DNA from: a virus
IMG/VR virus record: IMGVR_UViG_3300032282_005033
Coordinates: 1 to 64,000 of that record
Direction: 5' to 3' (one strand)
Length of the DNA: 64,000 bases
Each line of letters begins with the position of its first letter. Positions within the stretch are counted from its first letter, which is position 1. The notes beneath the pieces are model-generated. The model saw only the letters and a program-made list of their open reading frames with translations. It did not search any database and had not been told where the DNA came from. The translations under genes were made by a program, and so were the position numbers. Positions 7,734 to 18,800 of this stretch are shown in pieces.

Positions 7734-10139
7734 TTACCTGATCCTTGCCGCTAGTTTATAGTAGTAAACTATTGGGGTATTATTTAAAGAAGTATCTTTT
7801 TGCATTATTATTTTGACTATCACTGAAGTGATGGGATTTGGCACATCGGGGACATTGAAGTAAGCTATTTGAGGGATTGTACTGTCGCCCGTTAAGTTTT
7901 GATTAAAAGATAGAACCTCTGGTACTCCGGTAAAATTTCTTTGAATAGGCTGGATTTGTATCCACTTCACACCATTATCAACGCTGATATAATATCTTAT
8001 TGTAGACTGACCATTGTCAGTTTTTTCAGTAAAATCTGCGGCTTGTAGACTCAGCATTTCTAGTTGTCCATTAATTGCAAATGGCTTTGAAACGATCTCA
8101 GCTGCGTCCTTAAATGTTTCTTTACCGAATGATATATCCCTAATTCCTATACTAGCTCTTTTAGCTTTAAGATATTCAAAATTTCTTTTTAGATTTAAAA
8201 TAGTTTTAGTTGCTTGACTTATTGTATTTGTACTTGTTTCTATGGTTAAATTATTTTTTGTTGGAGTAGTTATAGCTTTTACACATAGGCCAAAATTACC
8301 AGATATATCTGTGGTTGGTATGTTTGTACCAACACTTGTTGAAACTTTAAATTGAGTAGTGCTGTCAACTGAAGTAACAGTAAAAGTTCCCCATATGTCA
8401 ACATTTTCCCAACGGTCTTTTATAAAGACTTTGTCTCCTTGAGAGAAGCCGTGGTTACCTATTGTTGTCACGGTTGCTACTTGTGACGTAACAGATATTG
8501 TATTCATTCTTATTTTAAGCGCACTCAGGGCATCTGCTTTATTTGCATTTACCAGAACACATCCTGCTGGATAATCTGGGTCTATCATTCTTAGCCTGTT
8601 TGCTCCAACAGTTGTGTCCGTGGTATACAAAGGTGCATCTGTTTTTGTACCAAAAAGATCTAATCCAGTATCTGGATCTTTTTTAATCCAATAATAAAAA
8701 TTTGTACCGTCTGTTAATTTAATTTGGTACTTATTACCAGAAGAAACTTGAGCATTGTAACTCACGGTAACTTGTCTAATATCAGAAGCTGATGACTTTA
8801 TTTCTGTTGGTTTATCAAGACTTGGAACAAGAGAATTTTTATCCCAAGTTACATTTTGTATTGAGGAACTAAATACTGCTTCTGGTTGAAATCTAGATTG
8901 ATTATTCCATTTTTCGGTTTTTCCGATTTCATAAGGAGTCCAATAAGCGTGTTTTATAACGGTGTCATTAAATTCTGGTTGCTCAAATGTTATATAAACT
9001 TTGTTTGTTCTTTTTTCTTCAAATCTAAATATGCCTTTGTTATAAAAAAATTCTTTATAATTATTTATATTTTTAGATGATATATCTGAACCTATATATA
9101 CTGGTCCATTATTAACTAATTCATATGTTTTGTTTAATGTTTCATCATATAGTTTTATTGAAGTAATTTTTACATTTTTAATTAATGCATTAGCTCCCGG
9201 TATATCATAGCCAAAAAATGGAACTATTGATATATAATTTAAATACTCACCTTTTTTTGATTGAGAAGAAAATTCTAAAGTAAGCCTTAAAGGATTTGAT
9301 GTGTCAAAATCACTCCAATTAATATATTTTCCATTACTTAAATATTGAAATTCATAATCTGGTTTTGAGTCTACATTTAAAACCTTTACTGCTTCGTATT
9401 CAAAGTAAGTAGCTGGAGTTCCATCCATTATTGCTACTTCGCTTGATCTTAAAATAGCAGAATCTTTTTCATATAAAAATTGATTTTTATCTGAATCATT
9501 TTGATAAATAAAATGGTTTCCTTTTAGCCCATTAGATGTATTAGCAAATGGTATTTCATTAACAACGCTATTATTATAATTTTGATTAACCACCCTAACA
9601 GAAGAACCCCATTTTTTAGTTGTTGTTTTTGCTAACGTTGCATATCCATCTTCTATATCTGGGACTAAACCTGGTCGTATAAGTGAGGCGTTGACATGCG
9701 ATAAGTCATTAAAAGAATCGCCTAAGTATGTTATATCAGTAGATGAACTACCAGAATACATTTCAAGTACTGTTATTTTTGATTTTATTCTTGTTAAGGA
9801 ATTTTTTTCTGCTTCTATTTGATTTGAAAAAATGTTGAATGCATTAACATGACCAGCGGTCATTGTATCCAGTTGGTTAGTTGCTATATTTAAATCTTTA
9901 CTTAAAGCAGATATCATCTTATTAAAAATATCTGCTGATGGGATATCACCTTTGTTGATCAATTTAATATCTGCGGTAAGGCCACCTATGTTATTGTTGA
10001 TGTCAAATAGCAAATCCTGATACGCTTTATCAAATTCCTGAGGTGACAAATTTTTATTTTTAACGTAGTCGTTAATAAAGCTTTGTACCTTTGAAACTAT
10101 TTGCGTGTAAACAAGAGTGTCTGTTGATAGTTGTGCCAT
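7734..10139 (-). CDS. Large baseplate/tail fibre protein, 801 aa
   Basis: An 801-residue protein with about 140 helical residues first (FINDYVKNKNLSPQEFDKAY, then EAEKNSLTRIKSKITVLEMY) and then a segment with FNDLSHVNASLIRPG that matches the layout of the 5527 product. The remainder is beta-rich. Around residues 540-620 is a compact block (ATVTTIGNHGFSQGDKVFI and TFTVTSVDSTTQFKVST) typical of small beta domains in tail fibres. The C-terminus (VIVKIIMQKDTSLNNTPIVY) resembles the closing strands of the 5527 product. I interpret it as one of a paralogous fibre or wedge series. Confidence 0.75.
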   Translation of the reverse strand: MAQLSTDTLVYTQIVSKVQSFINDYVKNKNLSPQEFDKAYQDLLFDINNNIGGLTADIKLINKGDIPSADIFNKMISALSKDLNIATNQLDTMTAGHVNAFNIFSNQIEAEKNSLTRIKSKITVLEMYSGSSSTDITYLGDSFNDLSHVNASLIRPGLVPDIEDGYATLAKTTTKKWGSSVRVVNQNYNNSVVNEIPFANTSNGLKGNHFIYQNDSDKNQFLYEKDSAILRSSEVAIMDGTPATYFEYEAVKVLNVDSKPDYEFQYLSNGKYINWSDFDTSNPLRLTLEFSSQSKKGEYLNYISIVPFFGYDIPGANALIKNVKITSIKLYDETLNKTYELVNNGPVYIGSDISSKNINNYKEFFYNKGIFRFEEKRTNKVYITFEQPEFNDTVIKHAYWTPYEIGKTEKWNNQSRFQPEAVFSSSIQNVTWDKNSLVPSLDKPTEIKSSASDIRQVTVSYNAQVSSGNKYQIKLTDGTNFYYWIKKDPDTGLDLFGTKTDAPLYTTDTTVGANRLRMIDPDYPAGCVLVNANKADALSALKIRMNTISVTSQVATVTTIGNHGFSQGDKVFIKDRWENVDIWGTFTVTSVDSTTQFKVSTSVGTNIPTTDISGNFGLCVKAITTPTKNNLTIETSTNTISQATKTILNLKRNFEYLKAKRASIGIRDISFGKETFKDAAEIVSKPFAINGQLEMLSLQAADFTEKTDNGQSTIRYYISVDNGVKWIQIQPIQRNFTGVPEVLSFNQNLTGDSTIPQIAYFNVPDVPNPITSVIVKIIMQKDTSLNNTPIVYYYKLAARIR

Positions 10140-10147
10140 ATATTACC

Positions 10148-12814
10148 TTAGATTAATTTATCTTTATACTTATTATCAAATTTAATAAAATTATTAACAA
10201 ATGTATTATCTTTATTTATTGAAAATTTAAACAATAATCTATCCACAGAATAGTTATCTTGTGTTCCATTTAAATTTCTTAATATAATTCTATACCTAAA
10301 TACCTCAGGTATATATTGATATAGTACTCTAAAAGATTGAGTAATTGGTTTATTAAACATAATGTATCTGCCTGAGTGAGTAAATAATACAGAATCTGTA
10401 CTGTAAAAATATGGGTTCTGCGCATCGGTTAACAAATAATTTGTTATATTAGTTGCGATTGTGCCATCAGCCATTATAATTTTAATTGGTGAATACGATG
10501 AATAGTCGAAATTACCCGATGTGCTTTTTGATGTTGCTATTGTTCCATTTATAGCAGAATATGAAGCGTTTACAAATTTAGACTGATCTATGTAAGGCAA
10601 ATGAGAAAGTTGAATTGAGTTACTAGTCCCCGTGCCATCAAATATTTCGCCACTATAACCACTTGAGCTTGCTGTTACAAGTATCGGTGTTGACATTGCT
10701 TTGGAAAACAAATTTATTTCTTTATAATTTGCTATATTAAACGGTGTATATGATATAAAATAATTTTTATTTTTATTAAAATTTAATACACTTATATTTT
10801 TTCCACTTAAAGAATATGTTCCATAGTCTCTTCTTATGCCGTCTTCATAAAGAATAACTGATTCTTGATTCGGTATAAATCTAAGAGAACCTTTTCCGGC
10901 TATATCTAAGAAAAGATATTCGCTTCTAATATAGGTATCATTGAATGGTATTAGCGGTATCCAATCAGTCTCTTGAGAAGGATTATCCACAATTGAAACA
11001 CTAAACTCTACAGATGTTGAATCAAAACCTGAATTAAATTGTGATCTTAAAAGCTCAGGGAAGTACTCAGCCATCATTTTAGTCTTAAGTGGCATGCCTT
11101 CGATGGGCATTTTTTTGCTAACAAACACTGATCTTCTTCCTGGAGAAGTGCTGCTAGTAGTTTCCGAAACTGTAAACAAGGCTATATTTTTAAGAGAGAA
11201 CATATACTCGTATAGGCCTGGTGTTTCTATATTATTCAATAGTGTTGCGGCGTCAAGCTGGTTGAAAGAGTTGTAGGATTCCTCAACAAAATGCGCATTC
11301 CTGTTGCCAATATTTGAGTCACCCAATGGTACTAACCCGCCAGATCTATACATCGCAGCATTTTTTACAGTATCTTTTAAGTTAGATTCTATATATGTGG
11401 ACTTGACTAAGCTTCTTAGCCTTGAACCAAGCGAATAGGAAATCACAGAAAATACCACATTTGATAATAAACTTGTATTTCTAAACTTATTATATGAATC
11501 TAAATCTGAATAATAGTTGTTTCTTTTTATTTCTTTTAAAACACCAACACTTTTTTTAGACAAATCTGTTGGATAATAATTTGTATAATCATAGTTGTAT
11601 AATTTTTTATTTCTAATAATATAGTCTCTAGCATAATCTTTGATAAAGAATTTAATAACCATGTCTTGTAGTTTGTCATGATTCTTTTTTCTTTCTACTC
11701 TGACAGCTTTAGCTATTTGATTGACAAGCTTAGAATTTAATTCAGACTGAAGAGGAGCTATTCTTGTTTTTGCATACTCTTTTTGCGAAAAAAATATGAT
11801 AATAGACCTTACATGATTGCTACCACCAAAGTCTATATCCAAACTCTTTTCTGCATAGACAGCTGAAGAGAGTATTGGTATTTTTTTGAATTGGTTTGTG
11901 CTTGAATTAGTTTGTGTATTTGATGAATCAGTTTCTAAAACTACCTGAGTTATATACAAACCCTTGGTTGTATTAGGCAATACTCTTAATCTTGAAGCTT
12001 GAACATAGGTATTAAAAATTATTTCAACAGCTATTTGAGCAGAAGAATCTACGCTAACGCCATTCTGAAATAATTTAAATTCCTCTCTGTCAAACAACGA
12101 TCCAGTCACCACAAACGGTGTTTTAACTGTCATATTCCAAGTTTTTGCTGATGAATTATTAAATACATTATCTATGCCTGTATTACTTGAAATATATTCT
12201 TCAGAAAAATTTGTATAATAATTTAATTCCTTAATATTTGATTTTTCTAAATTGATTAATGATTCTTCAAACGAAGAAGAAAACTTTAAAGAGTTAGTTG
12301 CCTTATCTATAAAGGCTCTTTCTTTTGGTAGAAATTTATTTCCATCTCTATCTGGAATTTGTAAATTTGAATTTTCATATATATATGAATTTTTGTCATT
12401 ATCAAAATTTTCTATTAAAGAATCATTATACAAATCATCTTCACCAGAAATAAAAGAATAATTGTTTATAAAAGACTCTAAATAAATAATATCTTTTTCT
12501 ATTTTTTCTACTTCACCAGAAAATATAGATTCCATAGAAGCCCTCAACAAAGACAGCGAATTAACAATATCAAAATTTGTTTTGATTCTTAAATCCATAT
12601 CCCTAAATAGATCTATCATAGGTTCTCTTTGCAGAGAAGACAACGAATTAACATAGGATGGAATGTAATCCGCAGCAGACGCAAAGGATCCAACTTTTTT
12701 AATTAGGTTTCCTATTTGAGCTTTTTCAATAGTTGACTCAGATAATACTGAATCAACAGTCCTTCTGGCTTGCCTACTGAAAGAAGATACATAGTCGCTT
12801 AAATGTGGAATCAT
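10148..12814 (-). CDS. Large baseplate/tail fibre protein, 888 aa
   Basis: An 888-residue protein. The helical N-terminus (about residues 1-120) includes FDIVNSLSLLRASMESIFSG and EVEKIEKDIIYLESFINNY, followed by acidic, Asn-rich linkers and a long beta-rich body. It is the third member of the helix-then-beta series with 5527 and 7734. No enzyme signature or membrane segment is visible. It is separated by no bases from the giant gene upstream (12815), so expression is coupled. A virion role is likely; the precise position in the tail is unknown. Confidence 0.75.
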   Translation of the reverse strand: MIPHLSDYVSSFSRQARRTVDSVLSESTIEKAQIGNLIKKVGSFASAADYIPSYVNSLSSLQREPMIDLFRDMDLRIKTNFDIVNSLSLLRASMESIFSGEVEKIEKDIIYLESFINNYSFISGEDDLYNDSLIENFDNDKNSYIYENSNLQIPDRDGNKFLPKERAFIDKATNSLKFSSSFEESLINLEKSNIKELNYYTNFSEEYISSNTGIDNVFNNSSAKTWNMTVKTPFVVTGSLFDREEFKLFQNGVSVDSSAQIAVEIIFNTYVQASRLRVLPNTTKGLYITQVVLETDSSNTQTNSSTNQFKKIPILSSAVYAEKSLDIDFGGSNHVRSIIIFFSQKEYAKTRIAPLQSELNSKLVNQIAKAVRVERKKNHDKLQDMVIKFFIKDYARDYIIRNKKLYNYDYTNYYPTDLSKKSVGVLKEIKRNNYYSDLDSYNKFRNTSLLSNVVFSVISYSLGSRLRSLVKSTYIESNLKDTVKNAAMYRSGGLVPLGDSNIGNRNAHFVEESYNSFNQLDAATLLNNIETPGLYEYMFSLKNIALFTVSETTSSTSPGRRSVFVSKKMPIEGMPLKTKMMAEYFPELLRSQFNSGFDSTSVEFSVSIVDNPSQETDWIPLIPFNDTYIRSEYLFLDIAGKGSLRFIPNQESVILYEDGIRRDYGTYSLSGKNISVLNFNKNKNYFISYTPFNIANYKEINLFSKAMSTPILVTASSSGYSGEIFDGTGTSNSIQLSHLPYIDQSKFVNASYSAINGTIATSKSTSGNFDYSSYSPIKIIMADGTIATNITNYLLTDAQNPYFYSTDSVLFTHSGRYIMFNKPITQSFRVLYQYIPEVFRYRIILRNLNGTQDNYSVDRLLFKFSINKDNTFVNNFIKFDNKYKDKLI

Positions 12815-15800
12815 CTAAATTGTTCTCCAATCATTTCCGTCCATATCTTGTATTTCAAAAGCAACACCAGCGGTGAGGTTTGATCTAACAATATTGTATA
12901 TATATTCTTTAGAAGTAAAATTATCATTTACTTCTTTTGGTATTTTAATTATAACATAGCCACCATTTGGATACAAATAGCCTTTGCCAGAAATAACGTC
13001 CGCAAATGAAAGAATATTTGGTTTTTCATCAACCAGGTTTTGCATTGGTGTACCCGCTGAAATTCCTCCACCCTTTACTCTTAGGTCTAAGAAACTCATA
13101 TTTTCTAAGTCAAAAGAATTATTTACAACAGAAGTGCCAATATGTATGGCAAATGGATTGTAGTTTACAGATCTAGGATTAAAAATAGAATAATCAACCG
13201 TGAACTGTATTGGAGTTGTTGCCAACGAATAATCAGCAACGGGGACATATTCTCCATTTACCAGCTGTTCTACTTCAGTTGGTAACAAGTAAAAATGTAC
13301 TGGTTTAATAAAATTACCATTATCTTTTAGAACTTCTTGTAAAGTTATTGTGTTCTGATCAAATAAGTAAGTATAACCACTGTGGGCAGTAAACGGATTC
13401 AATGGCAACTCGACCCCATCAATATGGTATATTTTAATATTTGGATTTTTTACAACGTACGTGACCCTAATGTCTGATGGATCAGAAGGAACAATTTCTT
13501 TAGAAAAAGATATTGTTCCAGTATGCTTATTATAATTTCGAATTTGATTTAAACCAATTTCAACCCATTCTAAGTTTTGATTTTTTATAGATACTTTTAA
13601 CCAAGGCTCTATTGGACTTGCATCAGTTAAGTAATTTATCATACCTAATTTATTTAACTGTTGCTGAGTACAGTACACTGAACCGTGTCTTAATTGTATG
13701 TCTGTTTCTGACAAAACAATTGGATTTTCTTCAAATACATCATAATATCCAGATCCAAATATATCCGACGAAGGAATTTGTATTTTAGTTGTATCAAAGA
13801 AACAGCGTAATTCAACGCCCTTATAATTCTTTAACCAATTTGTAAAATTATAATTTAATGGAGGAGTTATCTTTTTATAAAACCTTCCACGACTTACATT
13901 AATAAACCATTCATCAAATTTTGATAAATCTTTTGGTGGATTTGAAATAGATATTTTTGCCCTATCGCTAATCTTAACCGAATAAACTGGACAAATAGAT
14001 TTTGCTGGGAATTGGAATTCTGATAAAGCTCCAAATCTATTATCTATTCCTATTATGTTTGTTGAAGTTGCTGCATTTCTGTCTGCGTCATAGGCTATAA
14101 GGCCTATGTACAAGTCTCTCATATGCGTTGTGTAATACTGATATGATAATTTTTTGCCTAAAAATTCTCTTGTTGAAATATTGTAGAAGCCCCATTGCAA
14201 CCCGTCAGGAGGAGGCACAGAAACTCCATTTGCATCTTTTAAATTCCATTTAAGAATCGTACTGCCAAATGAAGTTTCAACATTTGCTTGACCCAAGAAA
14301 CTATTATAATTAGGAAAACCTTCAGGTTGACCAAGTGAGTTTGTTAAAACAACAGCACCATCTTTTGCATTAATTGACAGCTTCTTATTTTGCCTTGAGT
14401 TTAGGCCCTTAATATCAGCATCTGCTACATAAAAGTTGCTTACTTCTTTTTCTACTGAAGTTTCTATTGACTCCAACTCAACACCATTAGTAGTTGTAAT
14501 TTGATACCACGGTGCCCTAGTCGAGACAATGCTAAATTGAGCACTTATTTCCCCACTTGTCAGTTGTGTTGGAGTAGTGATTCCACTTCTGGCTATAGAC
14601 GTAATTGCAGGACTCACCCCACCAATATAACTTGACGTACTAAGACTCTCTACAACTACCGTAGCCGTATTGTATGTCCAGCTATAATTACTATTGTCAA
14701 ATGCCTGTGATGGAGAGTAAATTAATTTATCTATTCCTTGCGTATCTGAAAGAATTGCTGGATTCCCATCGGCATCGATAATTTGATTTCCTGCACTGTC
14801 TTTTAATTCTCCATATACATCTATAGAATCTAGGTATATCGCAGTGATTGTTGAACCAGGATATCCAATTGCATCAGCAATTGATCCCAGTTTAAATAAA
14901 CCAAAATCACCGGATTGCAATGTTGTTTTGCCGTATATTCTTCCGTGAGCTGTAGCCGATGCAATAGAATTACCTTCTGCACTAAGTTCAGGGAGTGCAT
15001 CTTTTCCTTTTTCTGGTGTTGTTATTTTAAAAGCAACATCTCTGAGAGAAAAACCTTCAGCGTACGGTCCAAGTACTGGGTCATTTAATTTATTTCCCCA
15101 AACTTCTACCATAACATATTTAATTCCTTGAAGATTTCCACAATCAATCCATTCTCCAGCACCAGCAGCTATTGTTAAGCCCGGTGTTATTGAACTTTTT
15201 GCTCTTATTGAAGAACCAGGAAGTGGGGCTTCGTGTTTTGTTGCTGTTAGATTTTGATCGTAAAAATATACATTCTTTACGGTAACTGGCCAAGATCCAG
15301 CTGCTATGTATAATTTTTCAAGTTTTTGCCATTTCTGAGCCGTTCCAGAAGTATTTTGAACTTGTTTAACTTTCATGATTATGAAGTCTTGTATTCTTTG
15401 TGGTCCTGCAGTTCCGGTAAAGCTTATTCTTCTATATTCTTTTCCTGAAGGCACCTGACCAATATCTGAATAAACTAATGCATTGTCTATGTATACTTTT
15501 GCATCCTGTGGCGCTGCTGCATAATATTGGTTAAACTTAGTTGGATTGTGTTTTTTCAAATCTAGCCAGTACATTGCCATTACTGATTTTGTTTGTGAAT
15601 CTGTTATTGCATCAACCCAGTCAAGATTTTTTTGTGACTGATAAGTTTTTACTGCTGCTGATGTTGCAGCATCGTACACCCCAGTTAATTTAACTGCTAA
15701 ATTAGCTTCTTTATTTAAAGTGTATTGAATATACAAAACATATTTATTTGTTACAAGTCCACTTCCAGCATTTGCAGCAGGTGTATTGACAGTAATTGTT

Positions 15801-18800
15801 TGTGTTGTAATTATCGGAGCTGCTGCGGTATTTAACCTTGGCTCATATAATTCCCAAGTATCAAACATTTTTTTAAGAACATCAGCTATTGAATAAGTGC
15901 GCGACGGCATTAGGTTTTGTGATGTATAGTAGTATTTGTCTTGAAAAGAACTAAAATCACTATTTATTGCATATGTTGAACCGTACCTAGAGACAAACCA
16001 GTATATGTGAGAACCTCTGCCATTTGCAAACAAACCTTCTTCTGTGCCCCAAGCTGTTCCAGTAAATGAACTCTTTATAGCTGCTGATTCACTAACTGGT
16101 GGTATAACAGATTCATCATAACCTCTGTTCGCAACGGTTCCACCGAGAACTCCTGTGACGGTTGTTGTTGTAGTAACAGTATTTGATCCAGATTGTCCAG
16201 AAACAGTGCCGCTACCTGAACCATAAATCATATACTCATCGGATCTACCCGATGTAGGTATATCATTGGTGTATACAAAGTTATTTATTGGCTTACTTGT
16301 ATCTTTTGGTTTCTTTGATAATAAATCAGTTGCAGAATAAATATTTGTTGGAAACAACTTGCCGTTATAAACGTAGGTACTTCCTGTAACAGCTTTTTCA
16401 TTTTCATCTACCTCTCTGTAGATGTCAGAGTGTGTCCCATCCGGTGTAGCCTCAGTAGCTTTTTGAGTTATAACTTTTGCGTTCTTTATAACTGCGTCTA
16501 AGTCTGTTGTAAATGAAGTTGACCAGTTAACATCATATGTGTACTTATTTGCCTTAAGTTGCGTAACAAAAACTTGTGTTTTAAAAGCATAATCGTAATC
16601 TCTTACGAATTGGCTTCCTGGCAAATATTCTTTTGGTGTATTTATTATTGAGTTTGATTTTGCTTCATATGATTGATCCTGAGAATAGTCAAGTATTATA
16701 TAAGGATAATAAATTGATTTAATATCAAATTCTTTTGAGTATACTTTTGAATACGCATCTATTGTTAATTGACTAGAAGATAATTTATTCTTTGCAGCGG
16801 TGTTTAATTTATGTATACTATAGGAAGTTTTAACATCTGCAAAAATATAATTTGTATTATCAATTGTTGAGAAATTTAAAAAACCAACATTGTCATTTGA
16901 ACACTCAATATAAAATTCCACATTACTAAAATCAGAAGCTATTAATGTTTCAGAGTCAACTTGCATTGATGTAGCTTCAAAATCATCTAGTAAAAGTTTA
17001 CCTAAAGAAGAATTAATTTCTCTGCAGAAATTTGTATCAGTAGATTGAACCGTAACGTTGTCTGTTTTTTCAATTGTTTTTTCAGAAAACTTAAACAGTT
17101 GTTTTTCATCATCAAATAGAACATTAATTTTACCATTAGAATCTTTTTTGCCATTAATAGTCCAAGAATTTCTCCATGGTGATATGTTCCAAACAACAGC
17201 AGAATCTTGAGAAAATTTTAATTTACTATTAACTTTATTTTTATTACACTCGGATATTATATTCATAAACAGATAGTTTGCCCCAAGGGAAGCTTGGCTA
17301 TACCCTAATTGGATTTGGCTACCCACTTTACCGAGTGGAAAGTTATTTAACAAATCATTGTTTGGTACAGAAACTCCAGTGCCACTTGACCCATAATTAT
17401 CATTAACAAATGCTAAAATTGGGTTTAGAGAAAACACAGCAAATGGAGAAAACTCTGAGTTTAAATTATACTTATCTTTTATAACTGTTGTATACTTTAC
17501 CCCACCATCCAAGATCCAAGCAATCGATTTAGCTGTACCATCCGATGCTTCTGGGCTACTGGAAAATGCCCTAACTGGCCTAACTGCATTGCTGTTAAAT
17601 ACATCTATCCTAGTCCCAAAAACACCAAAATGTTTTATAGACGTGCTTTCTGTATAGTCCGCCATGTCCAAGCTATTGAAGACACTTTCTCCATTTACAT
17701 AATCATCTGCCAGTTGCAATAAACCTGTTGTTTTTAATGTAGAATTTAAATTAAAATTAAAAGAAGATAATCCAGAAGTATTTAAATTAGTTTGGTCAAG
17801 ATTTGAACAATCAACAAATACAGAAATACCATGATCCATCATCATGTCTATTGTTCTTTTTTGGTTAGCTGTTATTGCTTGGTTTGGCGTCCAAACAACA
17901 AAGTCTAAATCAAACCCATTTGACAGTGAGGCGTAGTTTGAAACATAATTGTCTATGTCTACACACCAATAATTTTTTTGTGTTTTGTTACTTCCTGTAG
18001 GAGCAAATGGATTATTAAATAAAAAGTTTTGCTGGTTAAAAGCGGCTTCTTCAAGGTTGGCAAACACATAGGCATTTTTTGCATTAGTTATGCTACCAGA
18101 ATAGAGTACTGCTACATTCAAAACAGCTCTTTCAGTATCTTCATACTTGTCAATTACTTTACTAAAATCATAATTAATTTTAGCTAATAACCTCCAGTTA
18201 AAATTTTGAAAAGTTCTTGGGTCTTGAATTGCTTTTTTAGGTGTTACAACTTTCCAACCTTCATCTTCGGTTTTTGATTTGAGCAACCTGTTTTCTTTAT
18301 GCGCAAAAAGTTGAGTTGAATAAACTCTTCTATTAAAAGAAGAGGGATCAATTACTTCAGTTTCTTCTACAGCGTATGAGTATGTCGGTATCGCATTAAT
18401 ATATTCCTTGTAATTAAGGAACTGATTGTAAGGTAGATTGTCAGAAGTTTTTTCATATTTATCGTAAACAAGATATAAACCAATTGGATCAGATGCATCT
18501 AGTGTAACAATTATTCTGCAAAATTCTGACTGCAGGGTCCTGCCTGGATATTCATATTTTTCTATATATACCTGATATTTATTATTTCCATATTCATCTG
18601 AATACTTGTTCCCAGAACCATCTACTACTCTAATATTATATTTATCTGGATCATTAATTTTTATCGAATTTTGTATTCCAGAATAGATTGAAGCAGTAGC
18701 TGGTATGATTGTAAAAAATCTACTTACATAATAACTATGAGCAAAAAGTGAACTTTCAAATTCGTCAATTCTTGAGGTATAATTTTTATCCGTTATAGAA

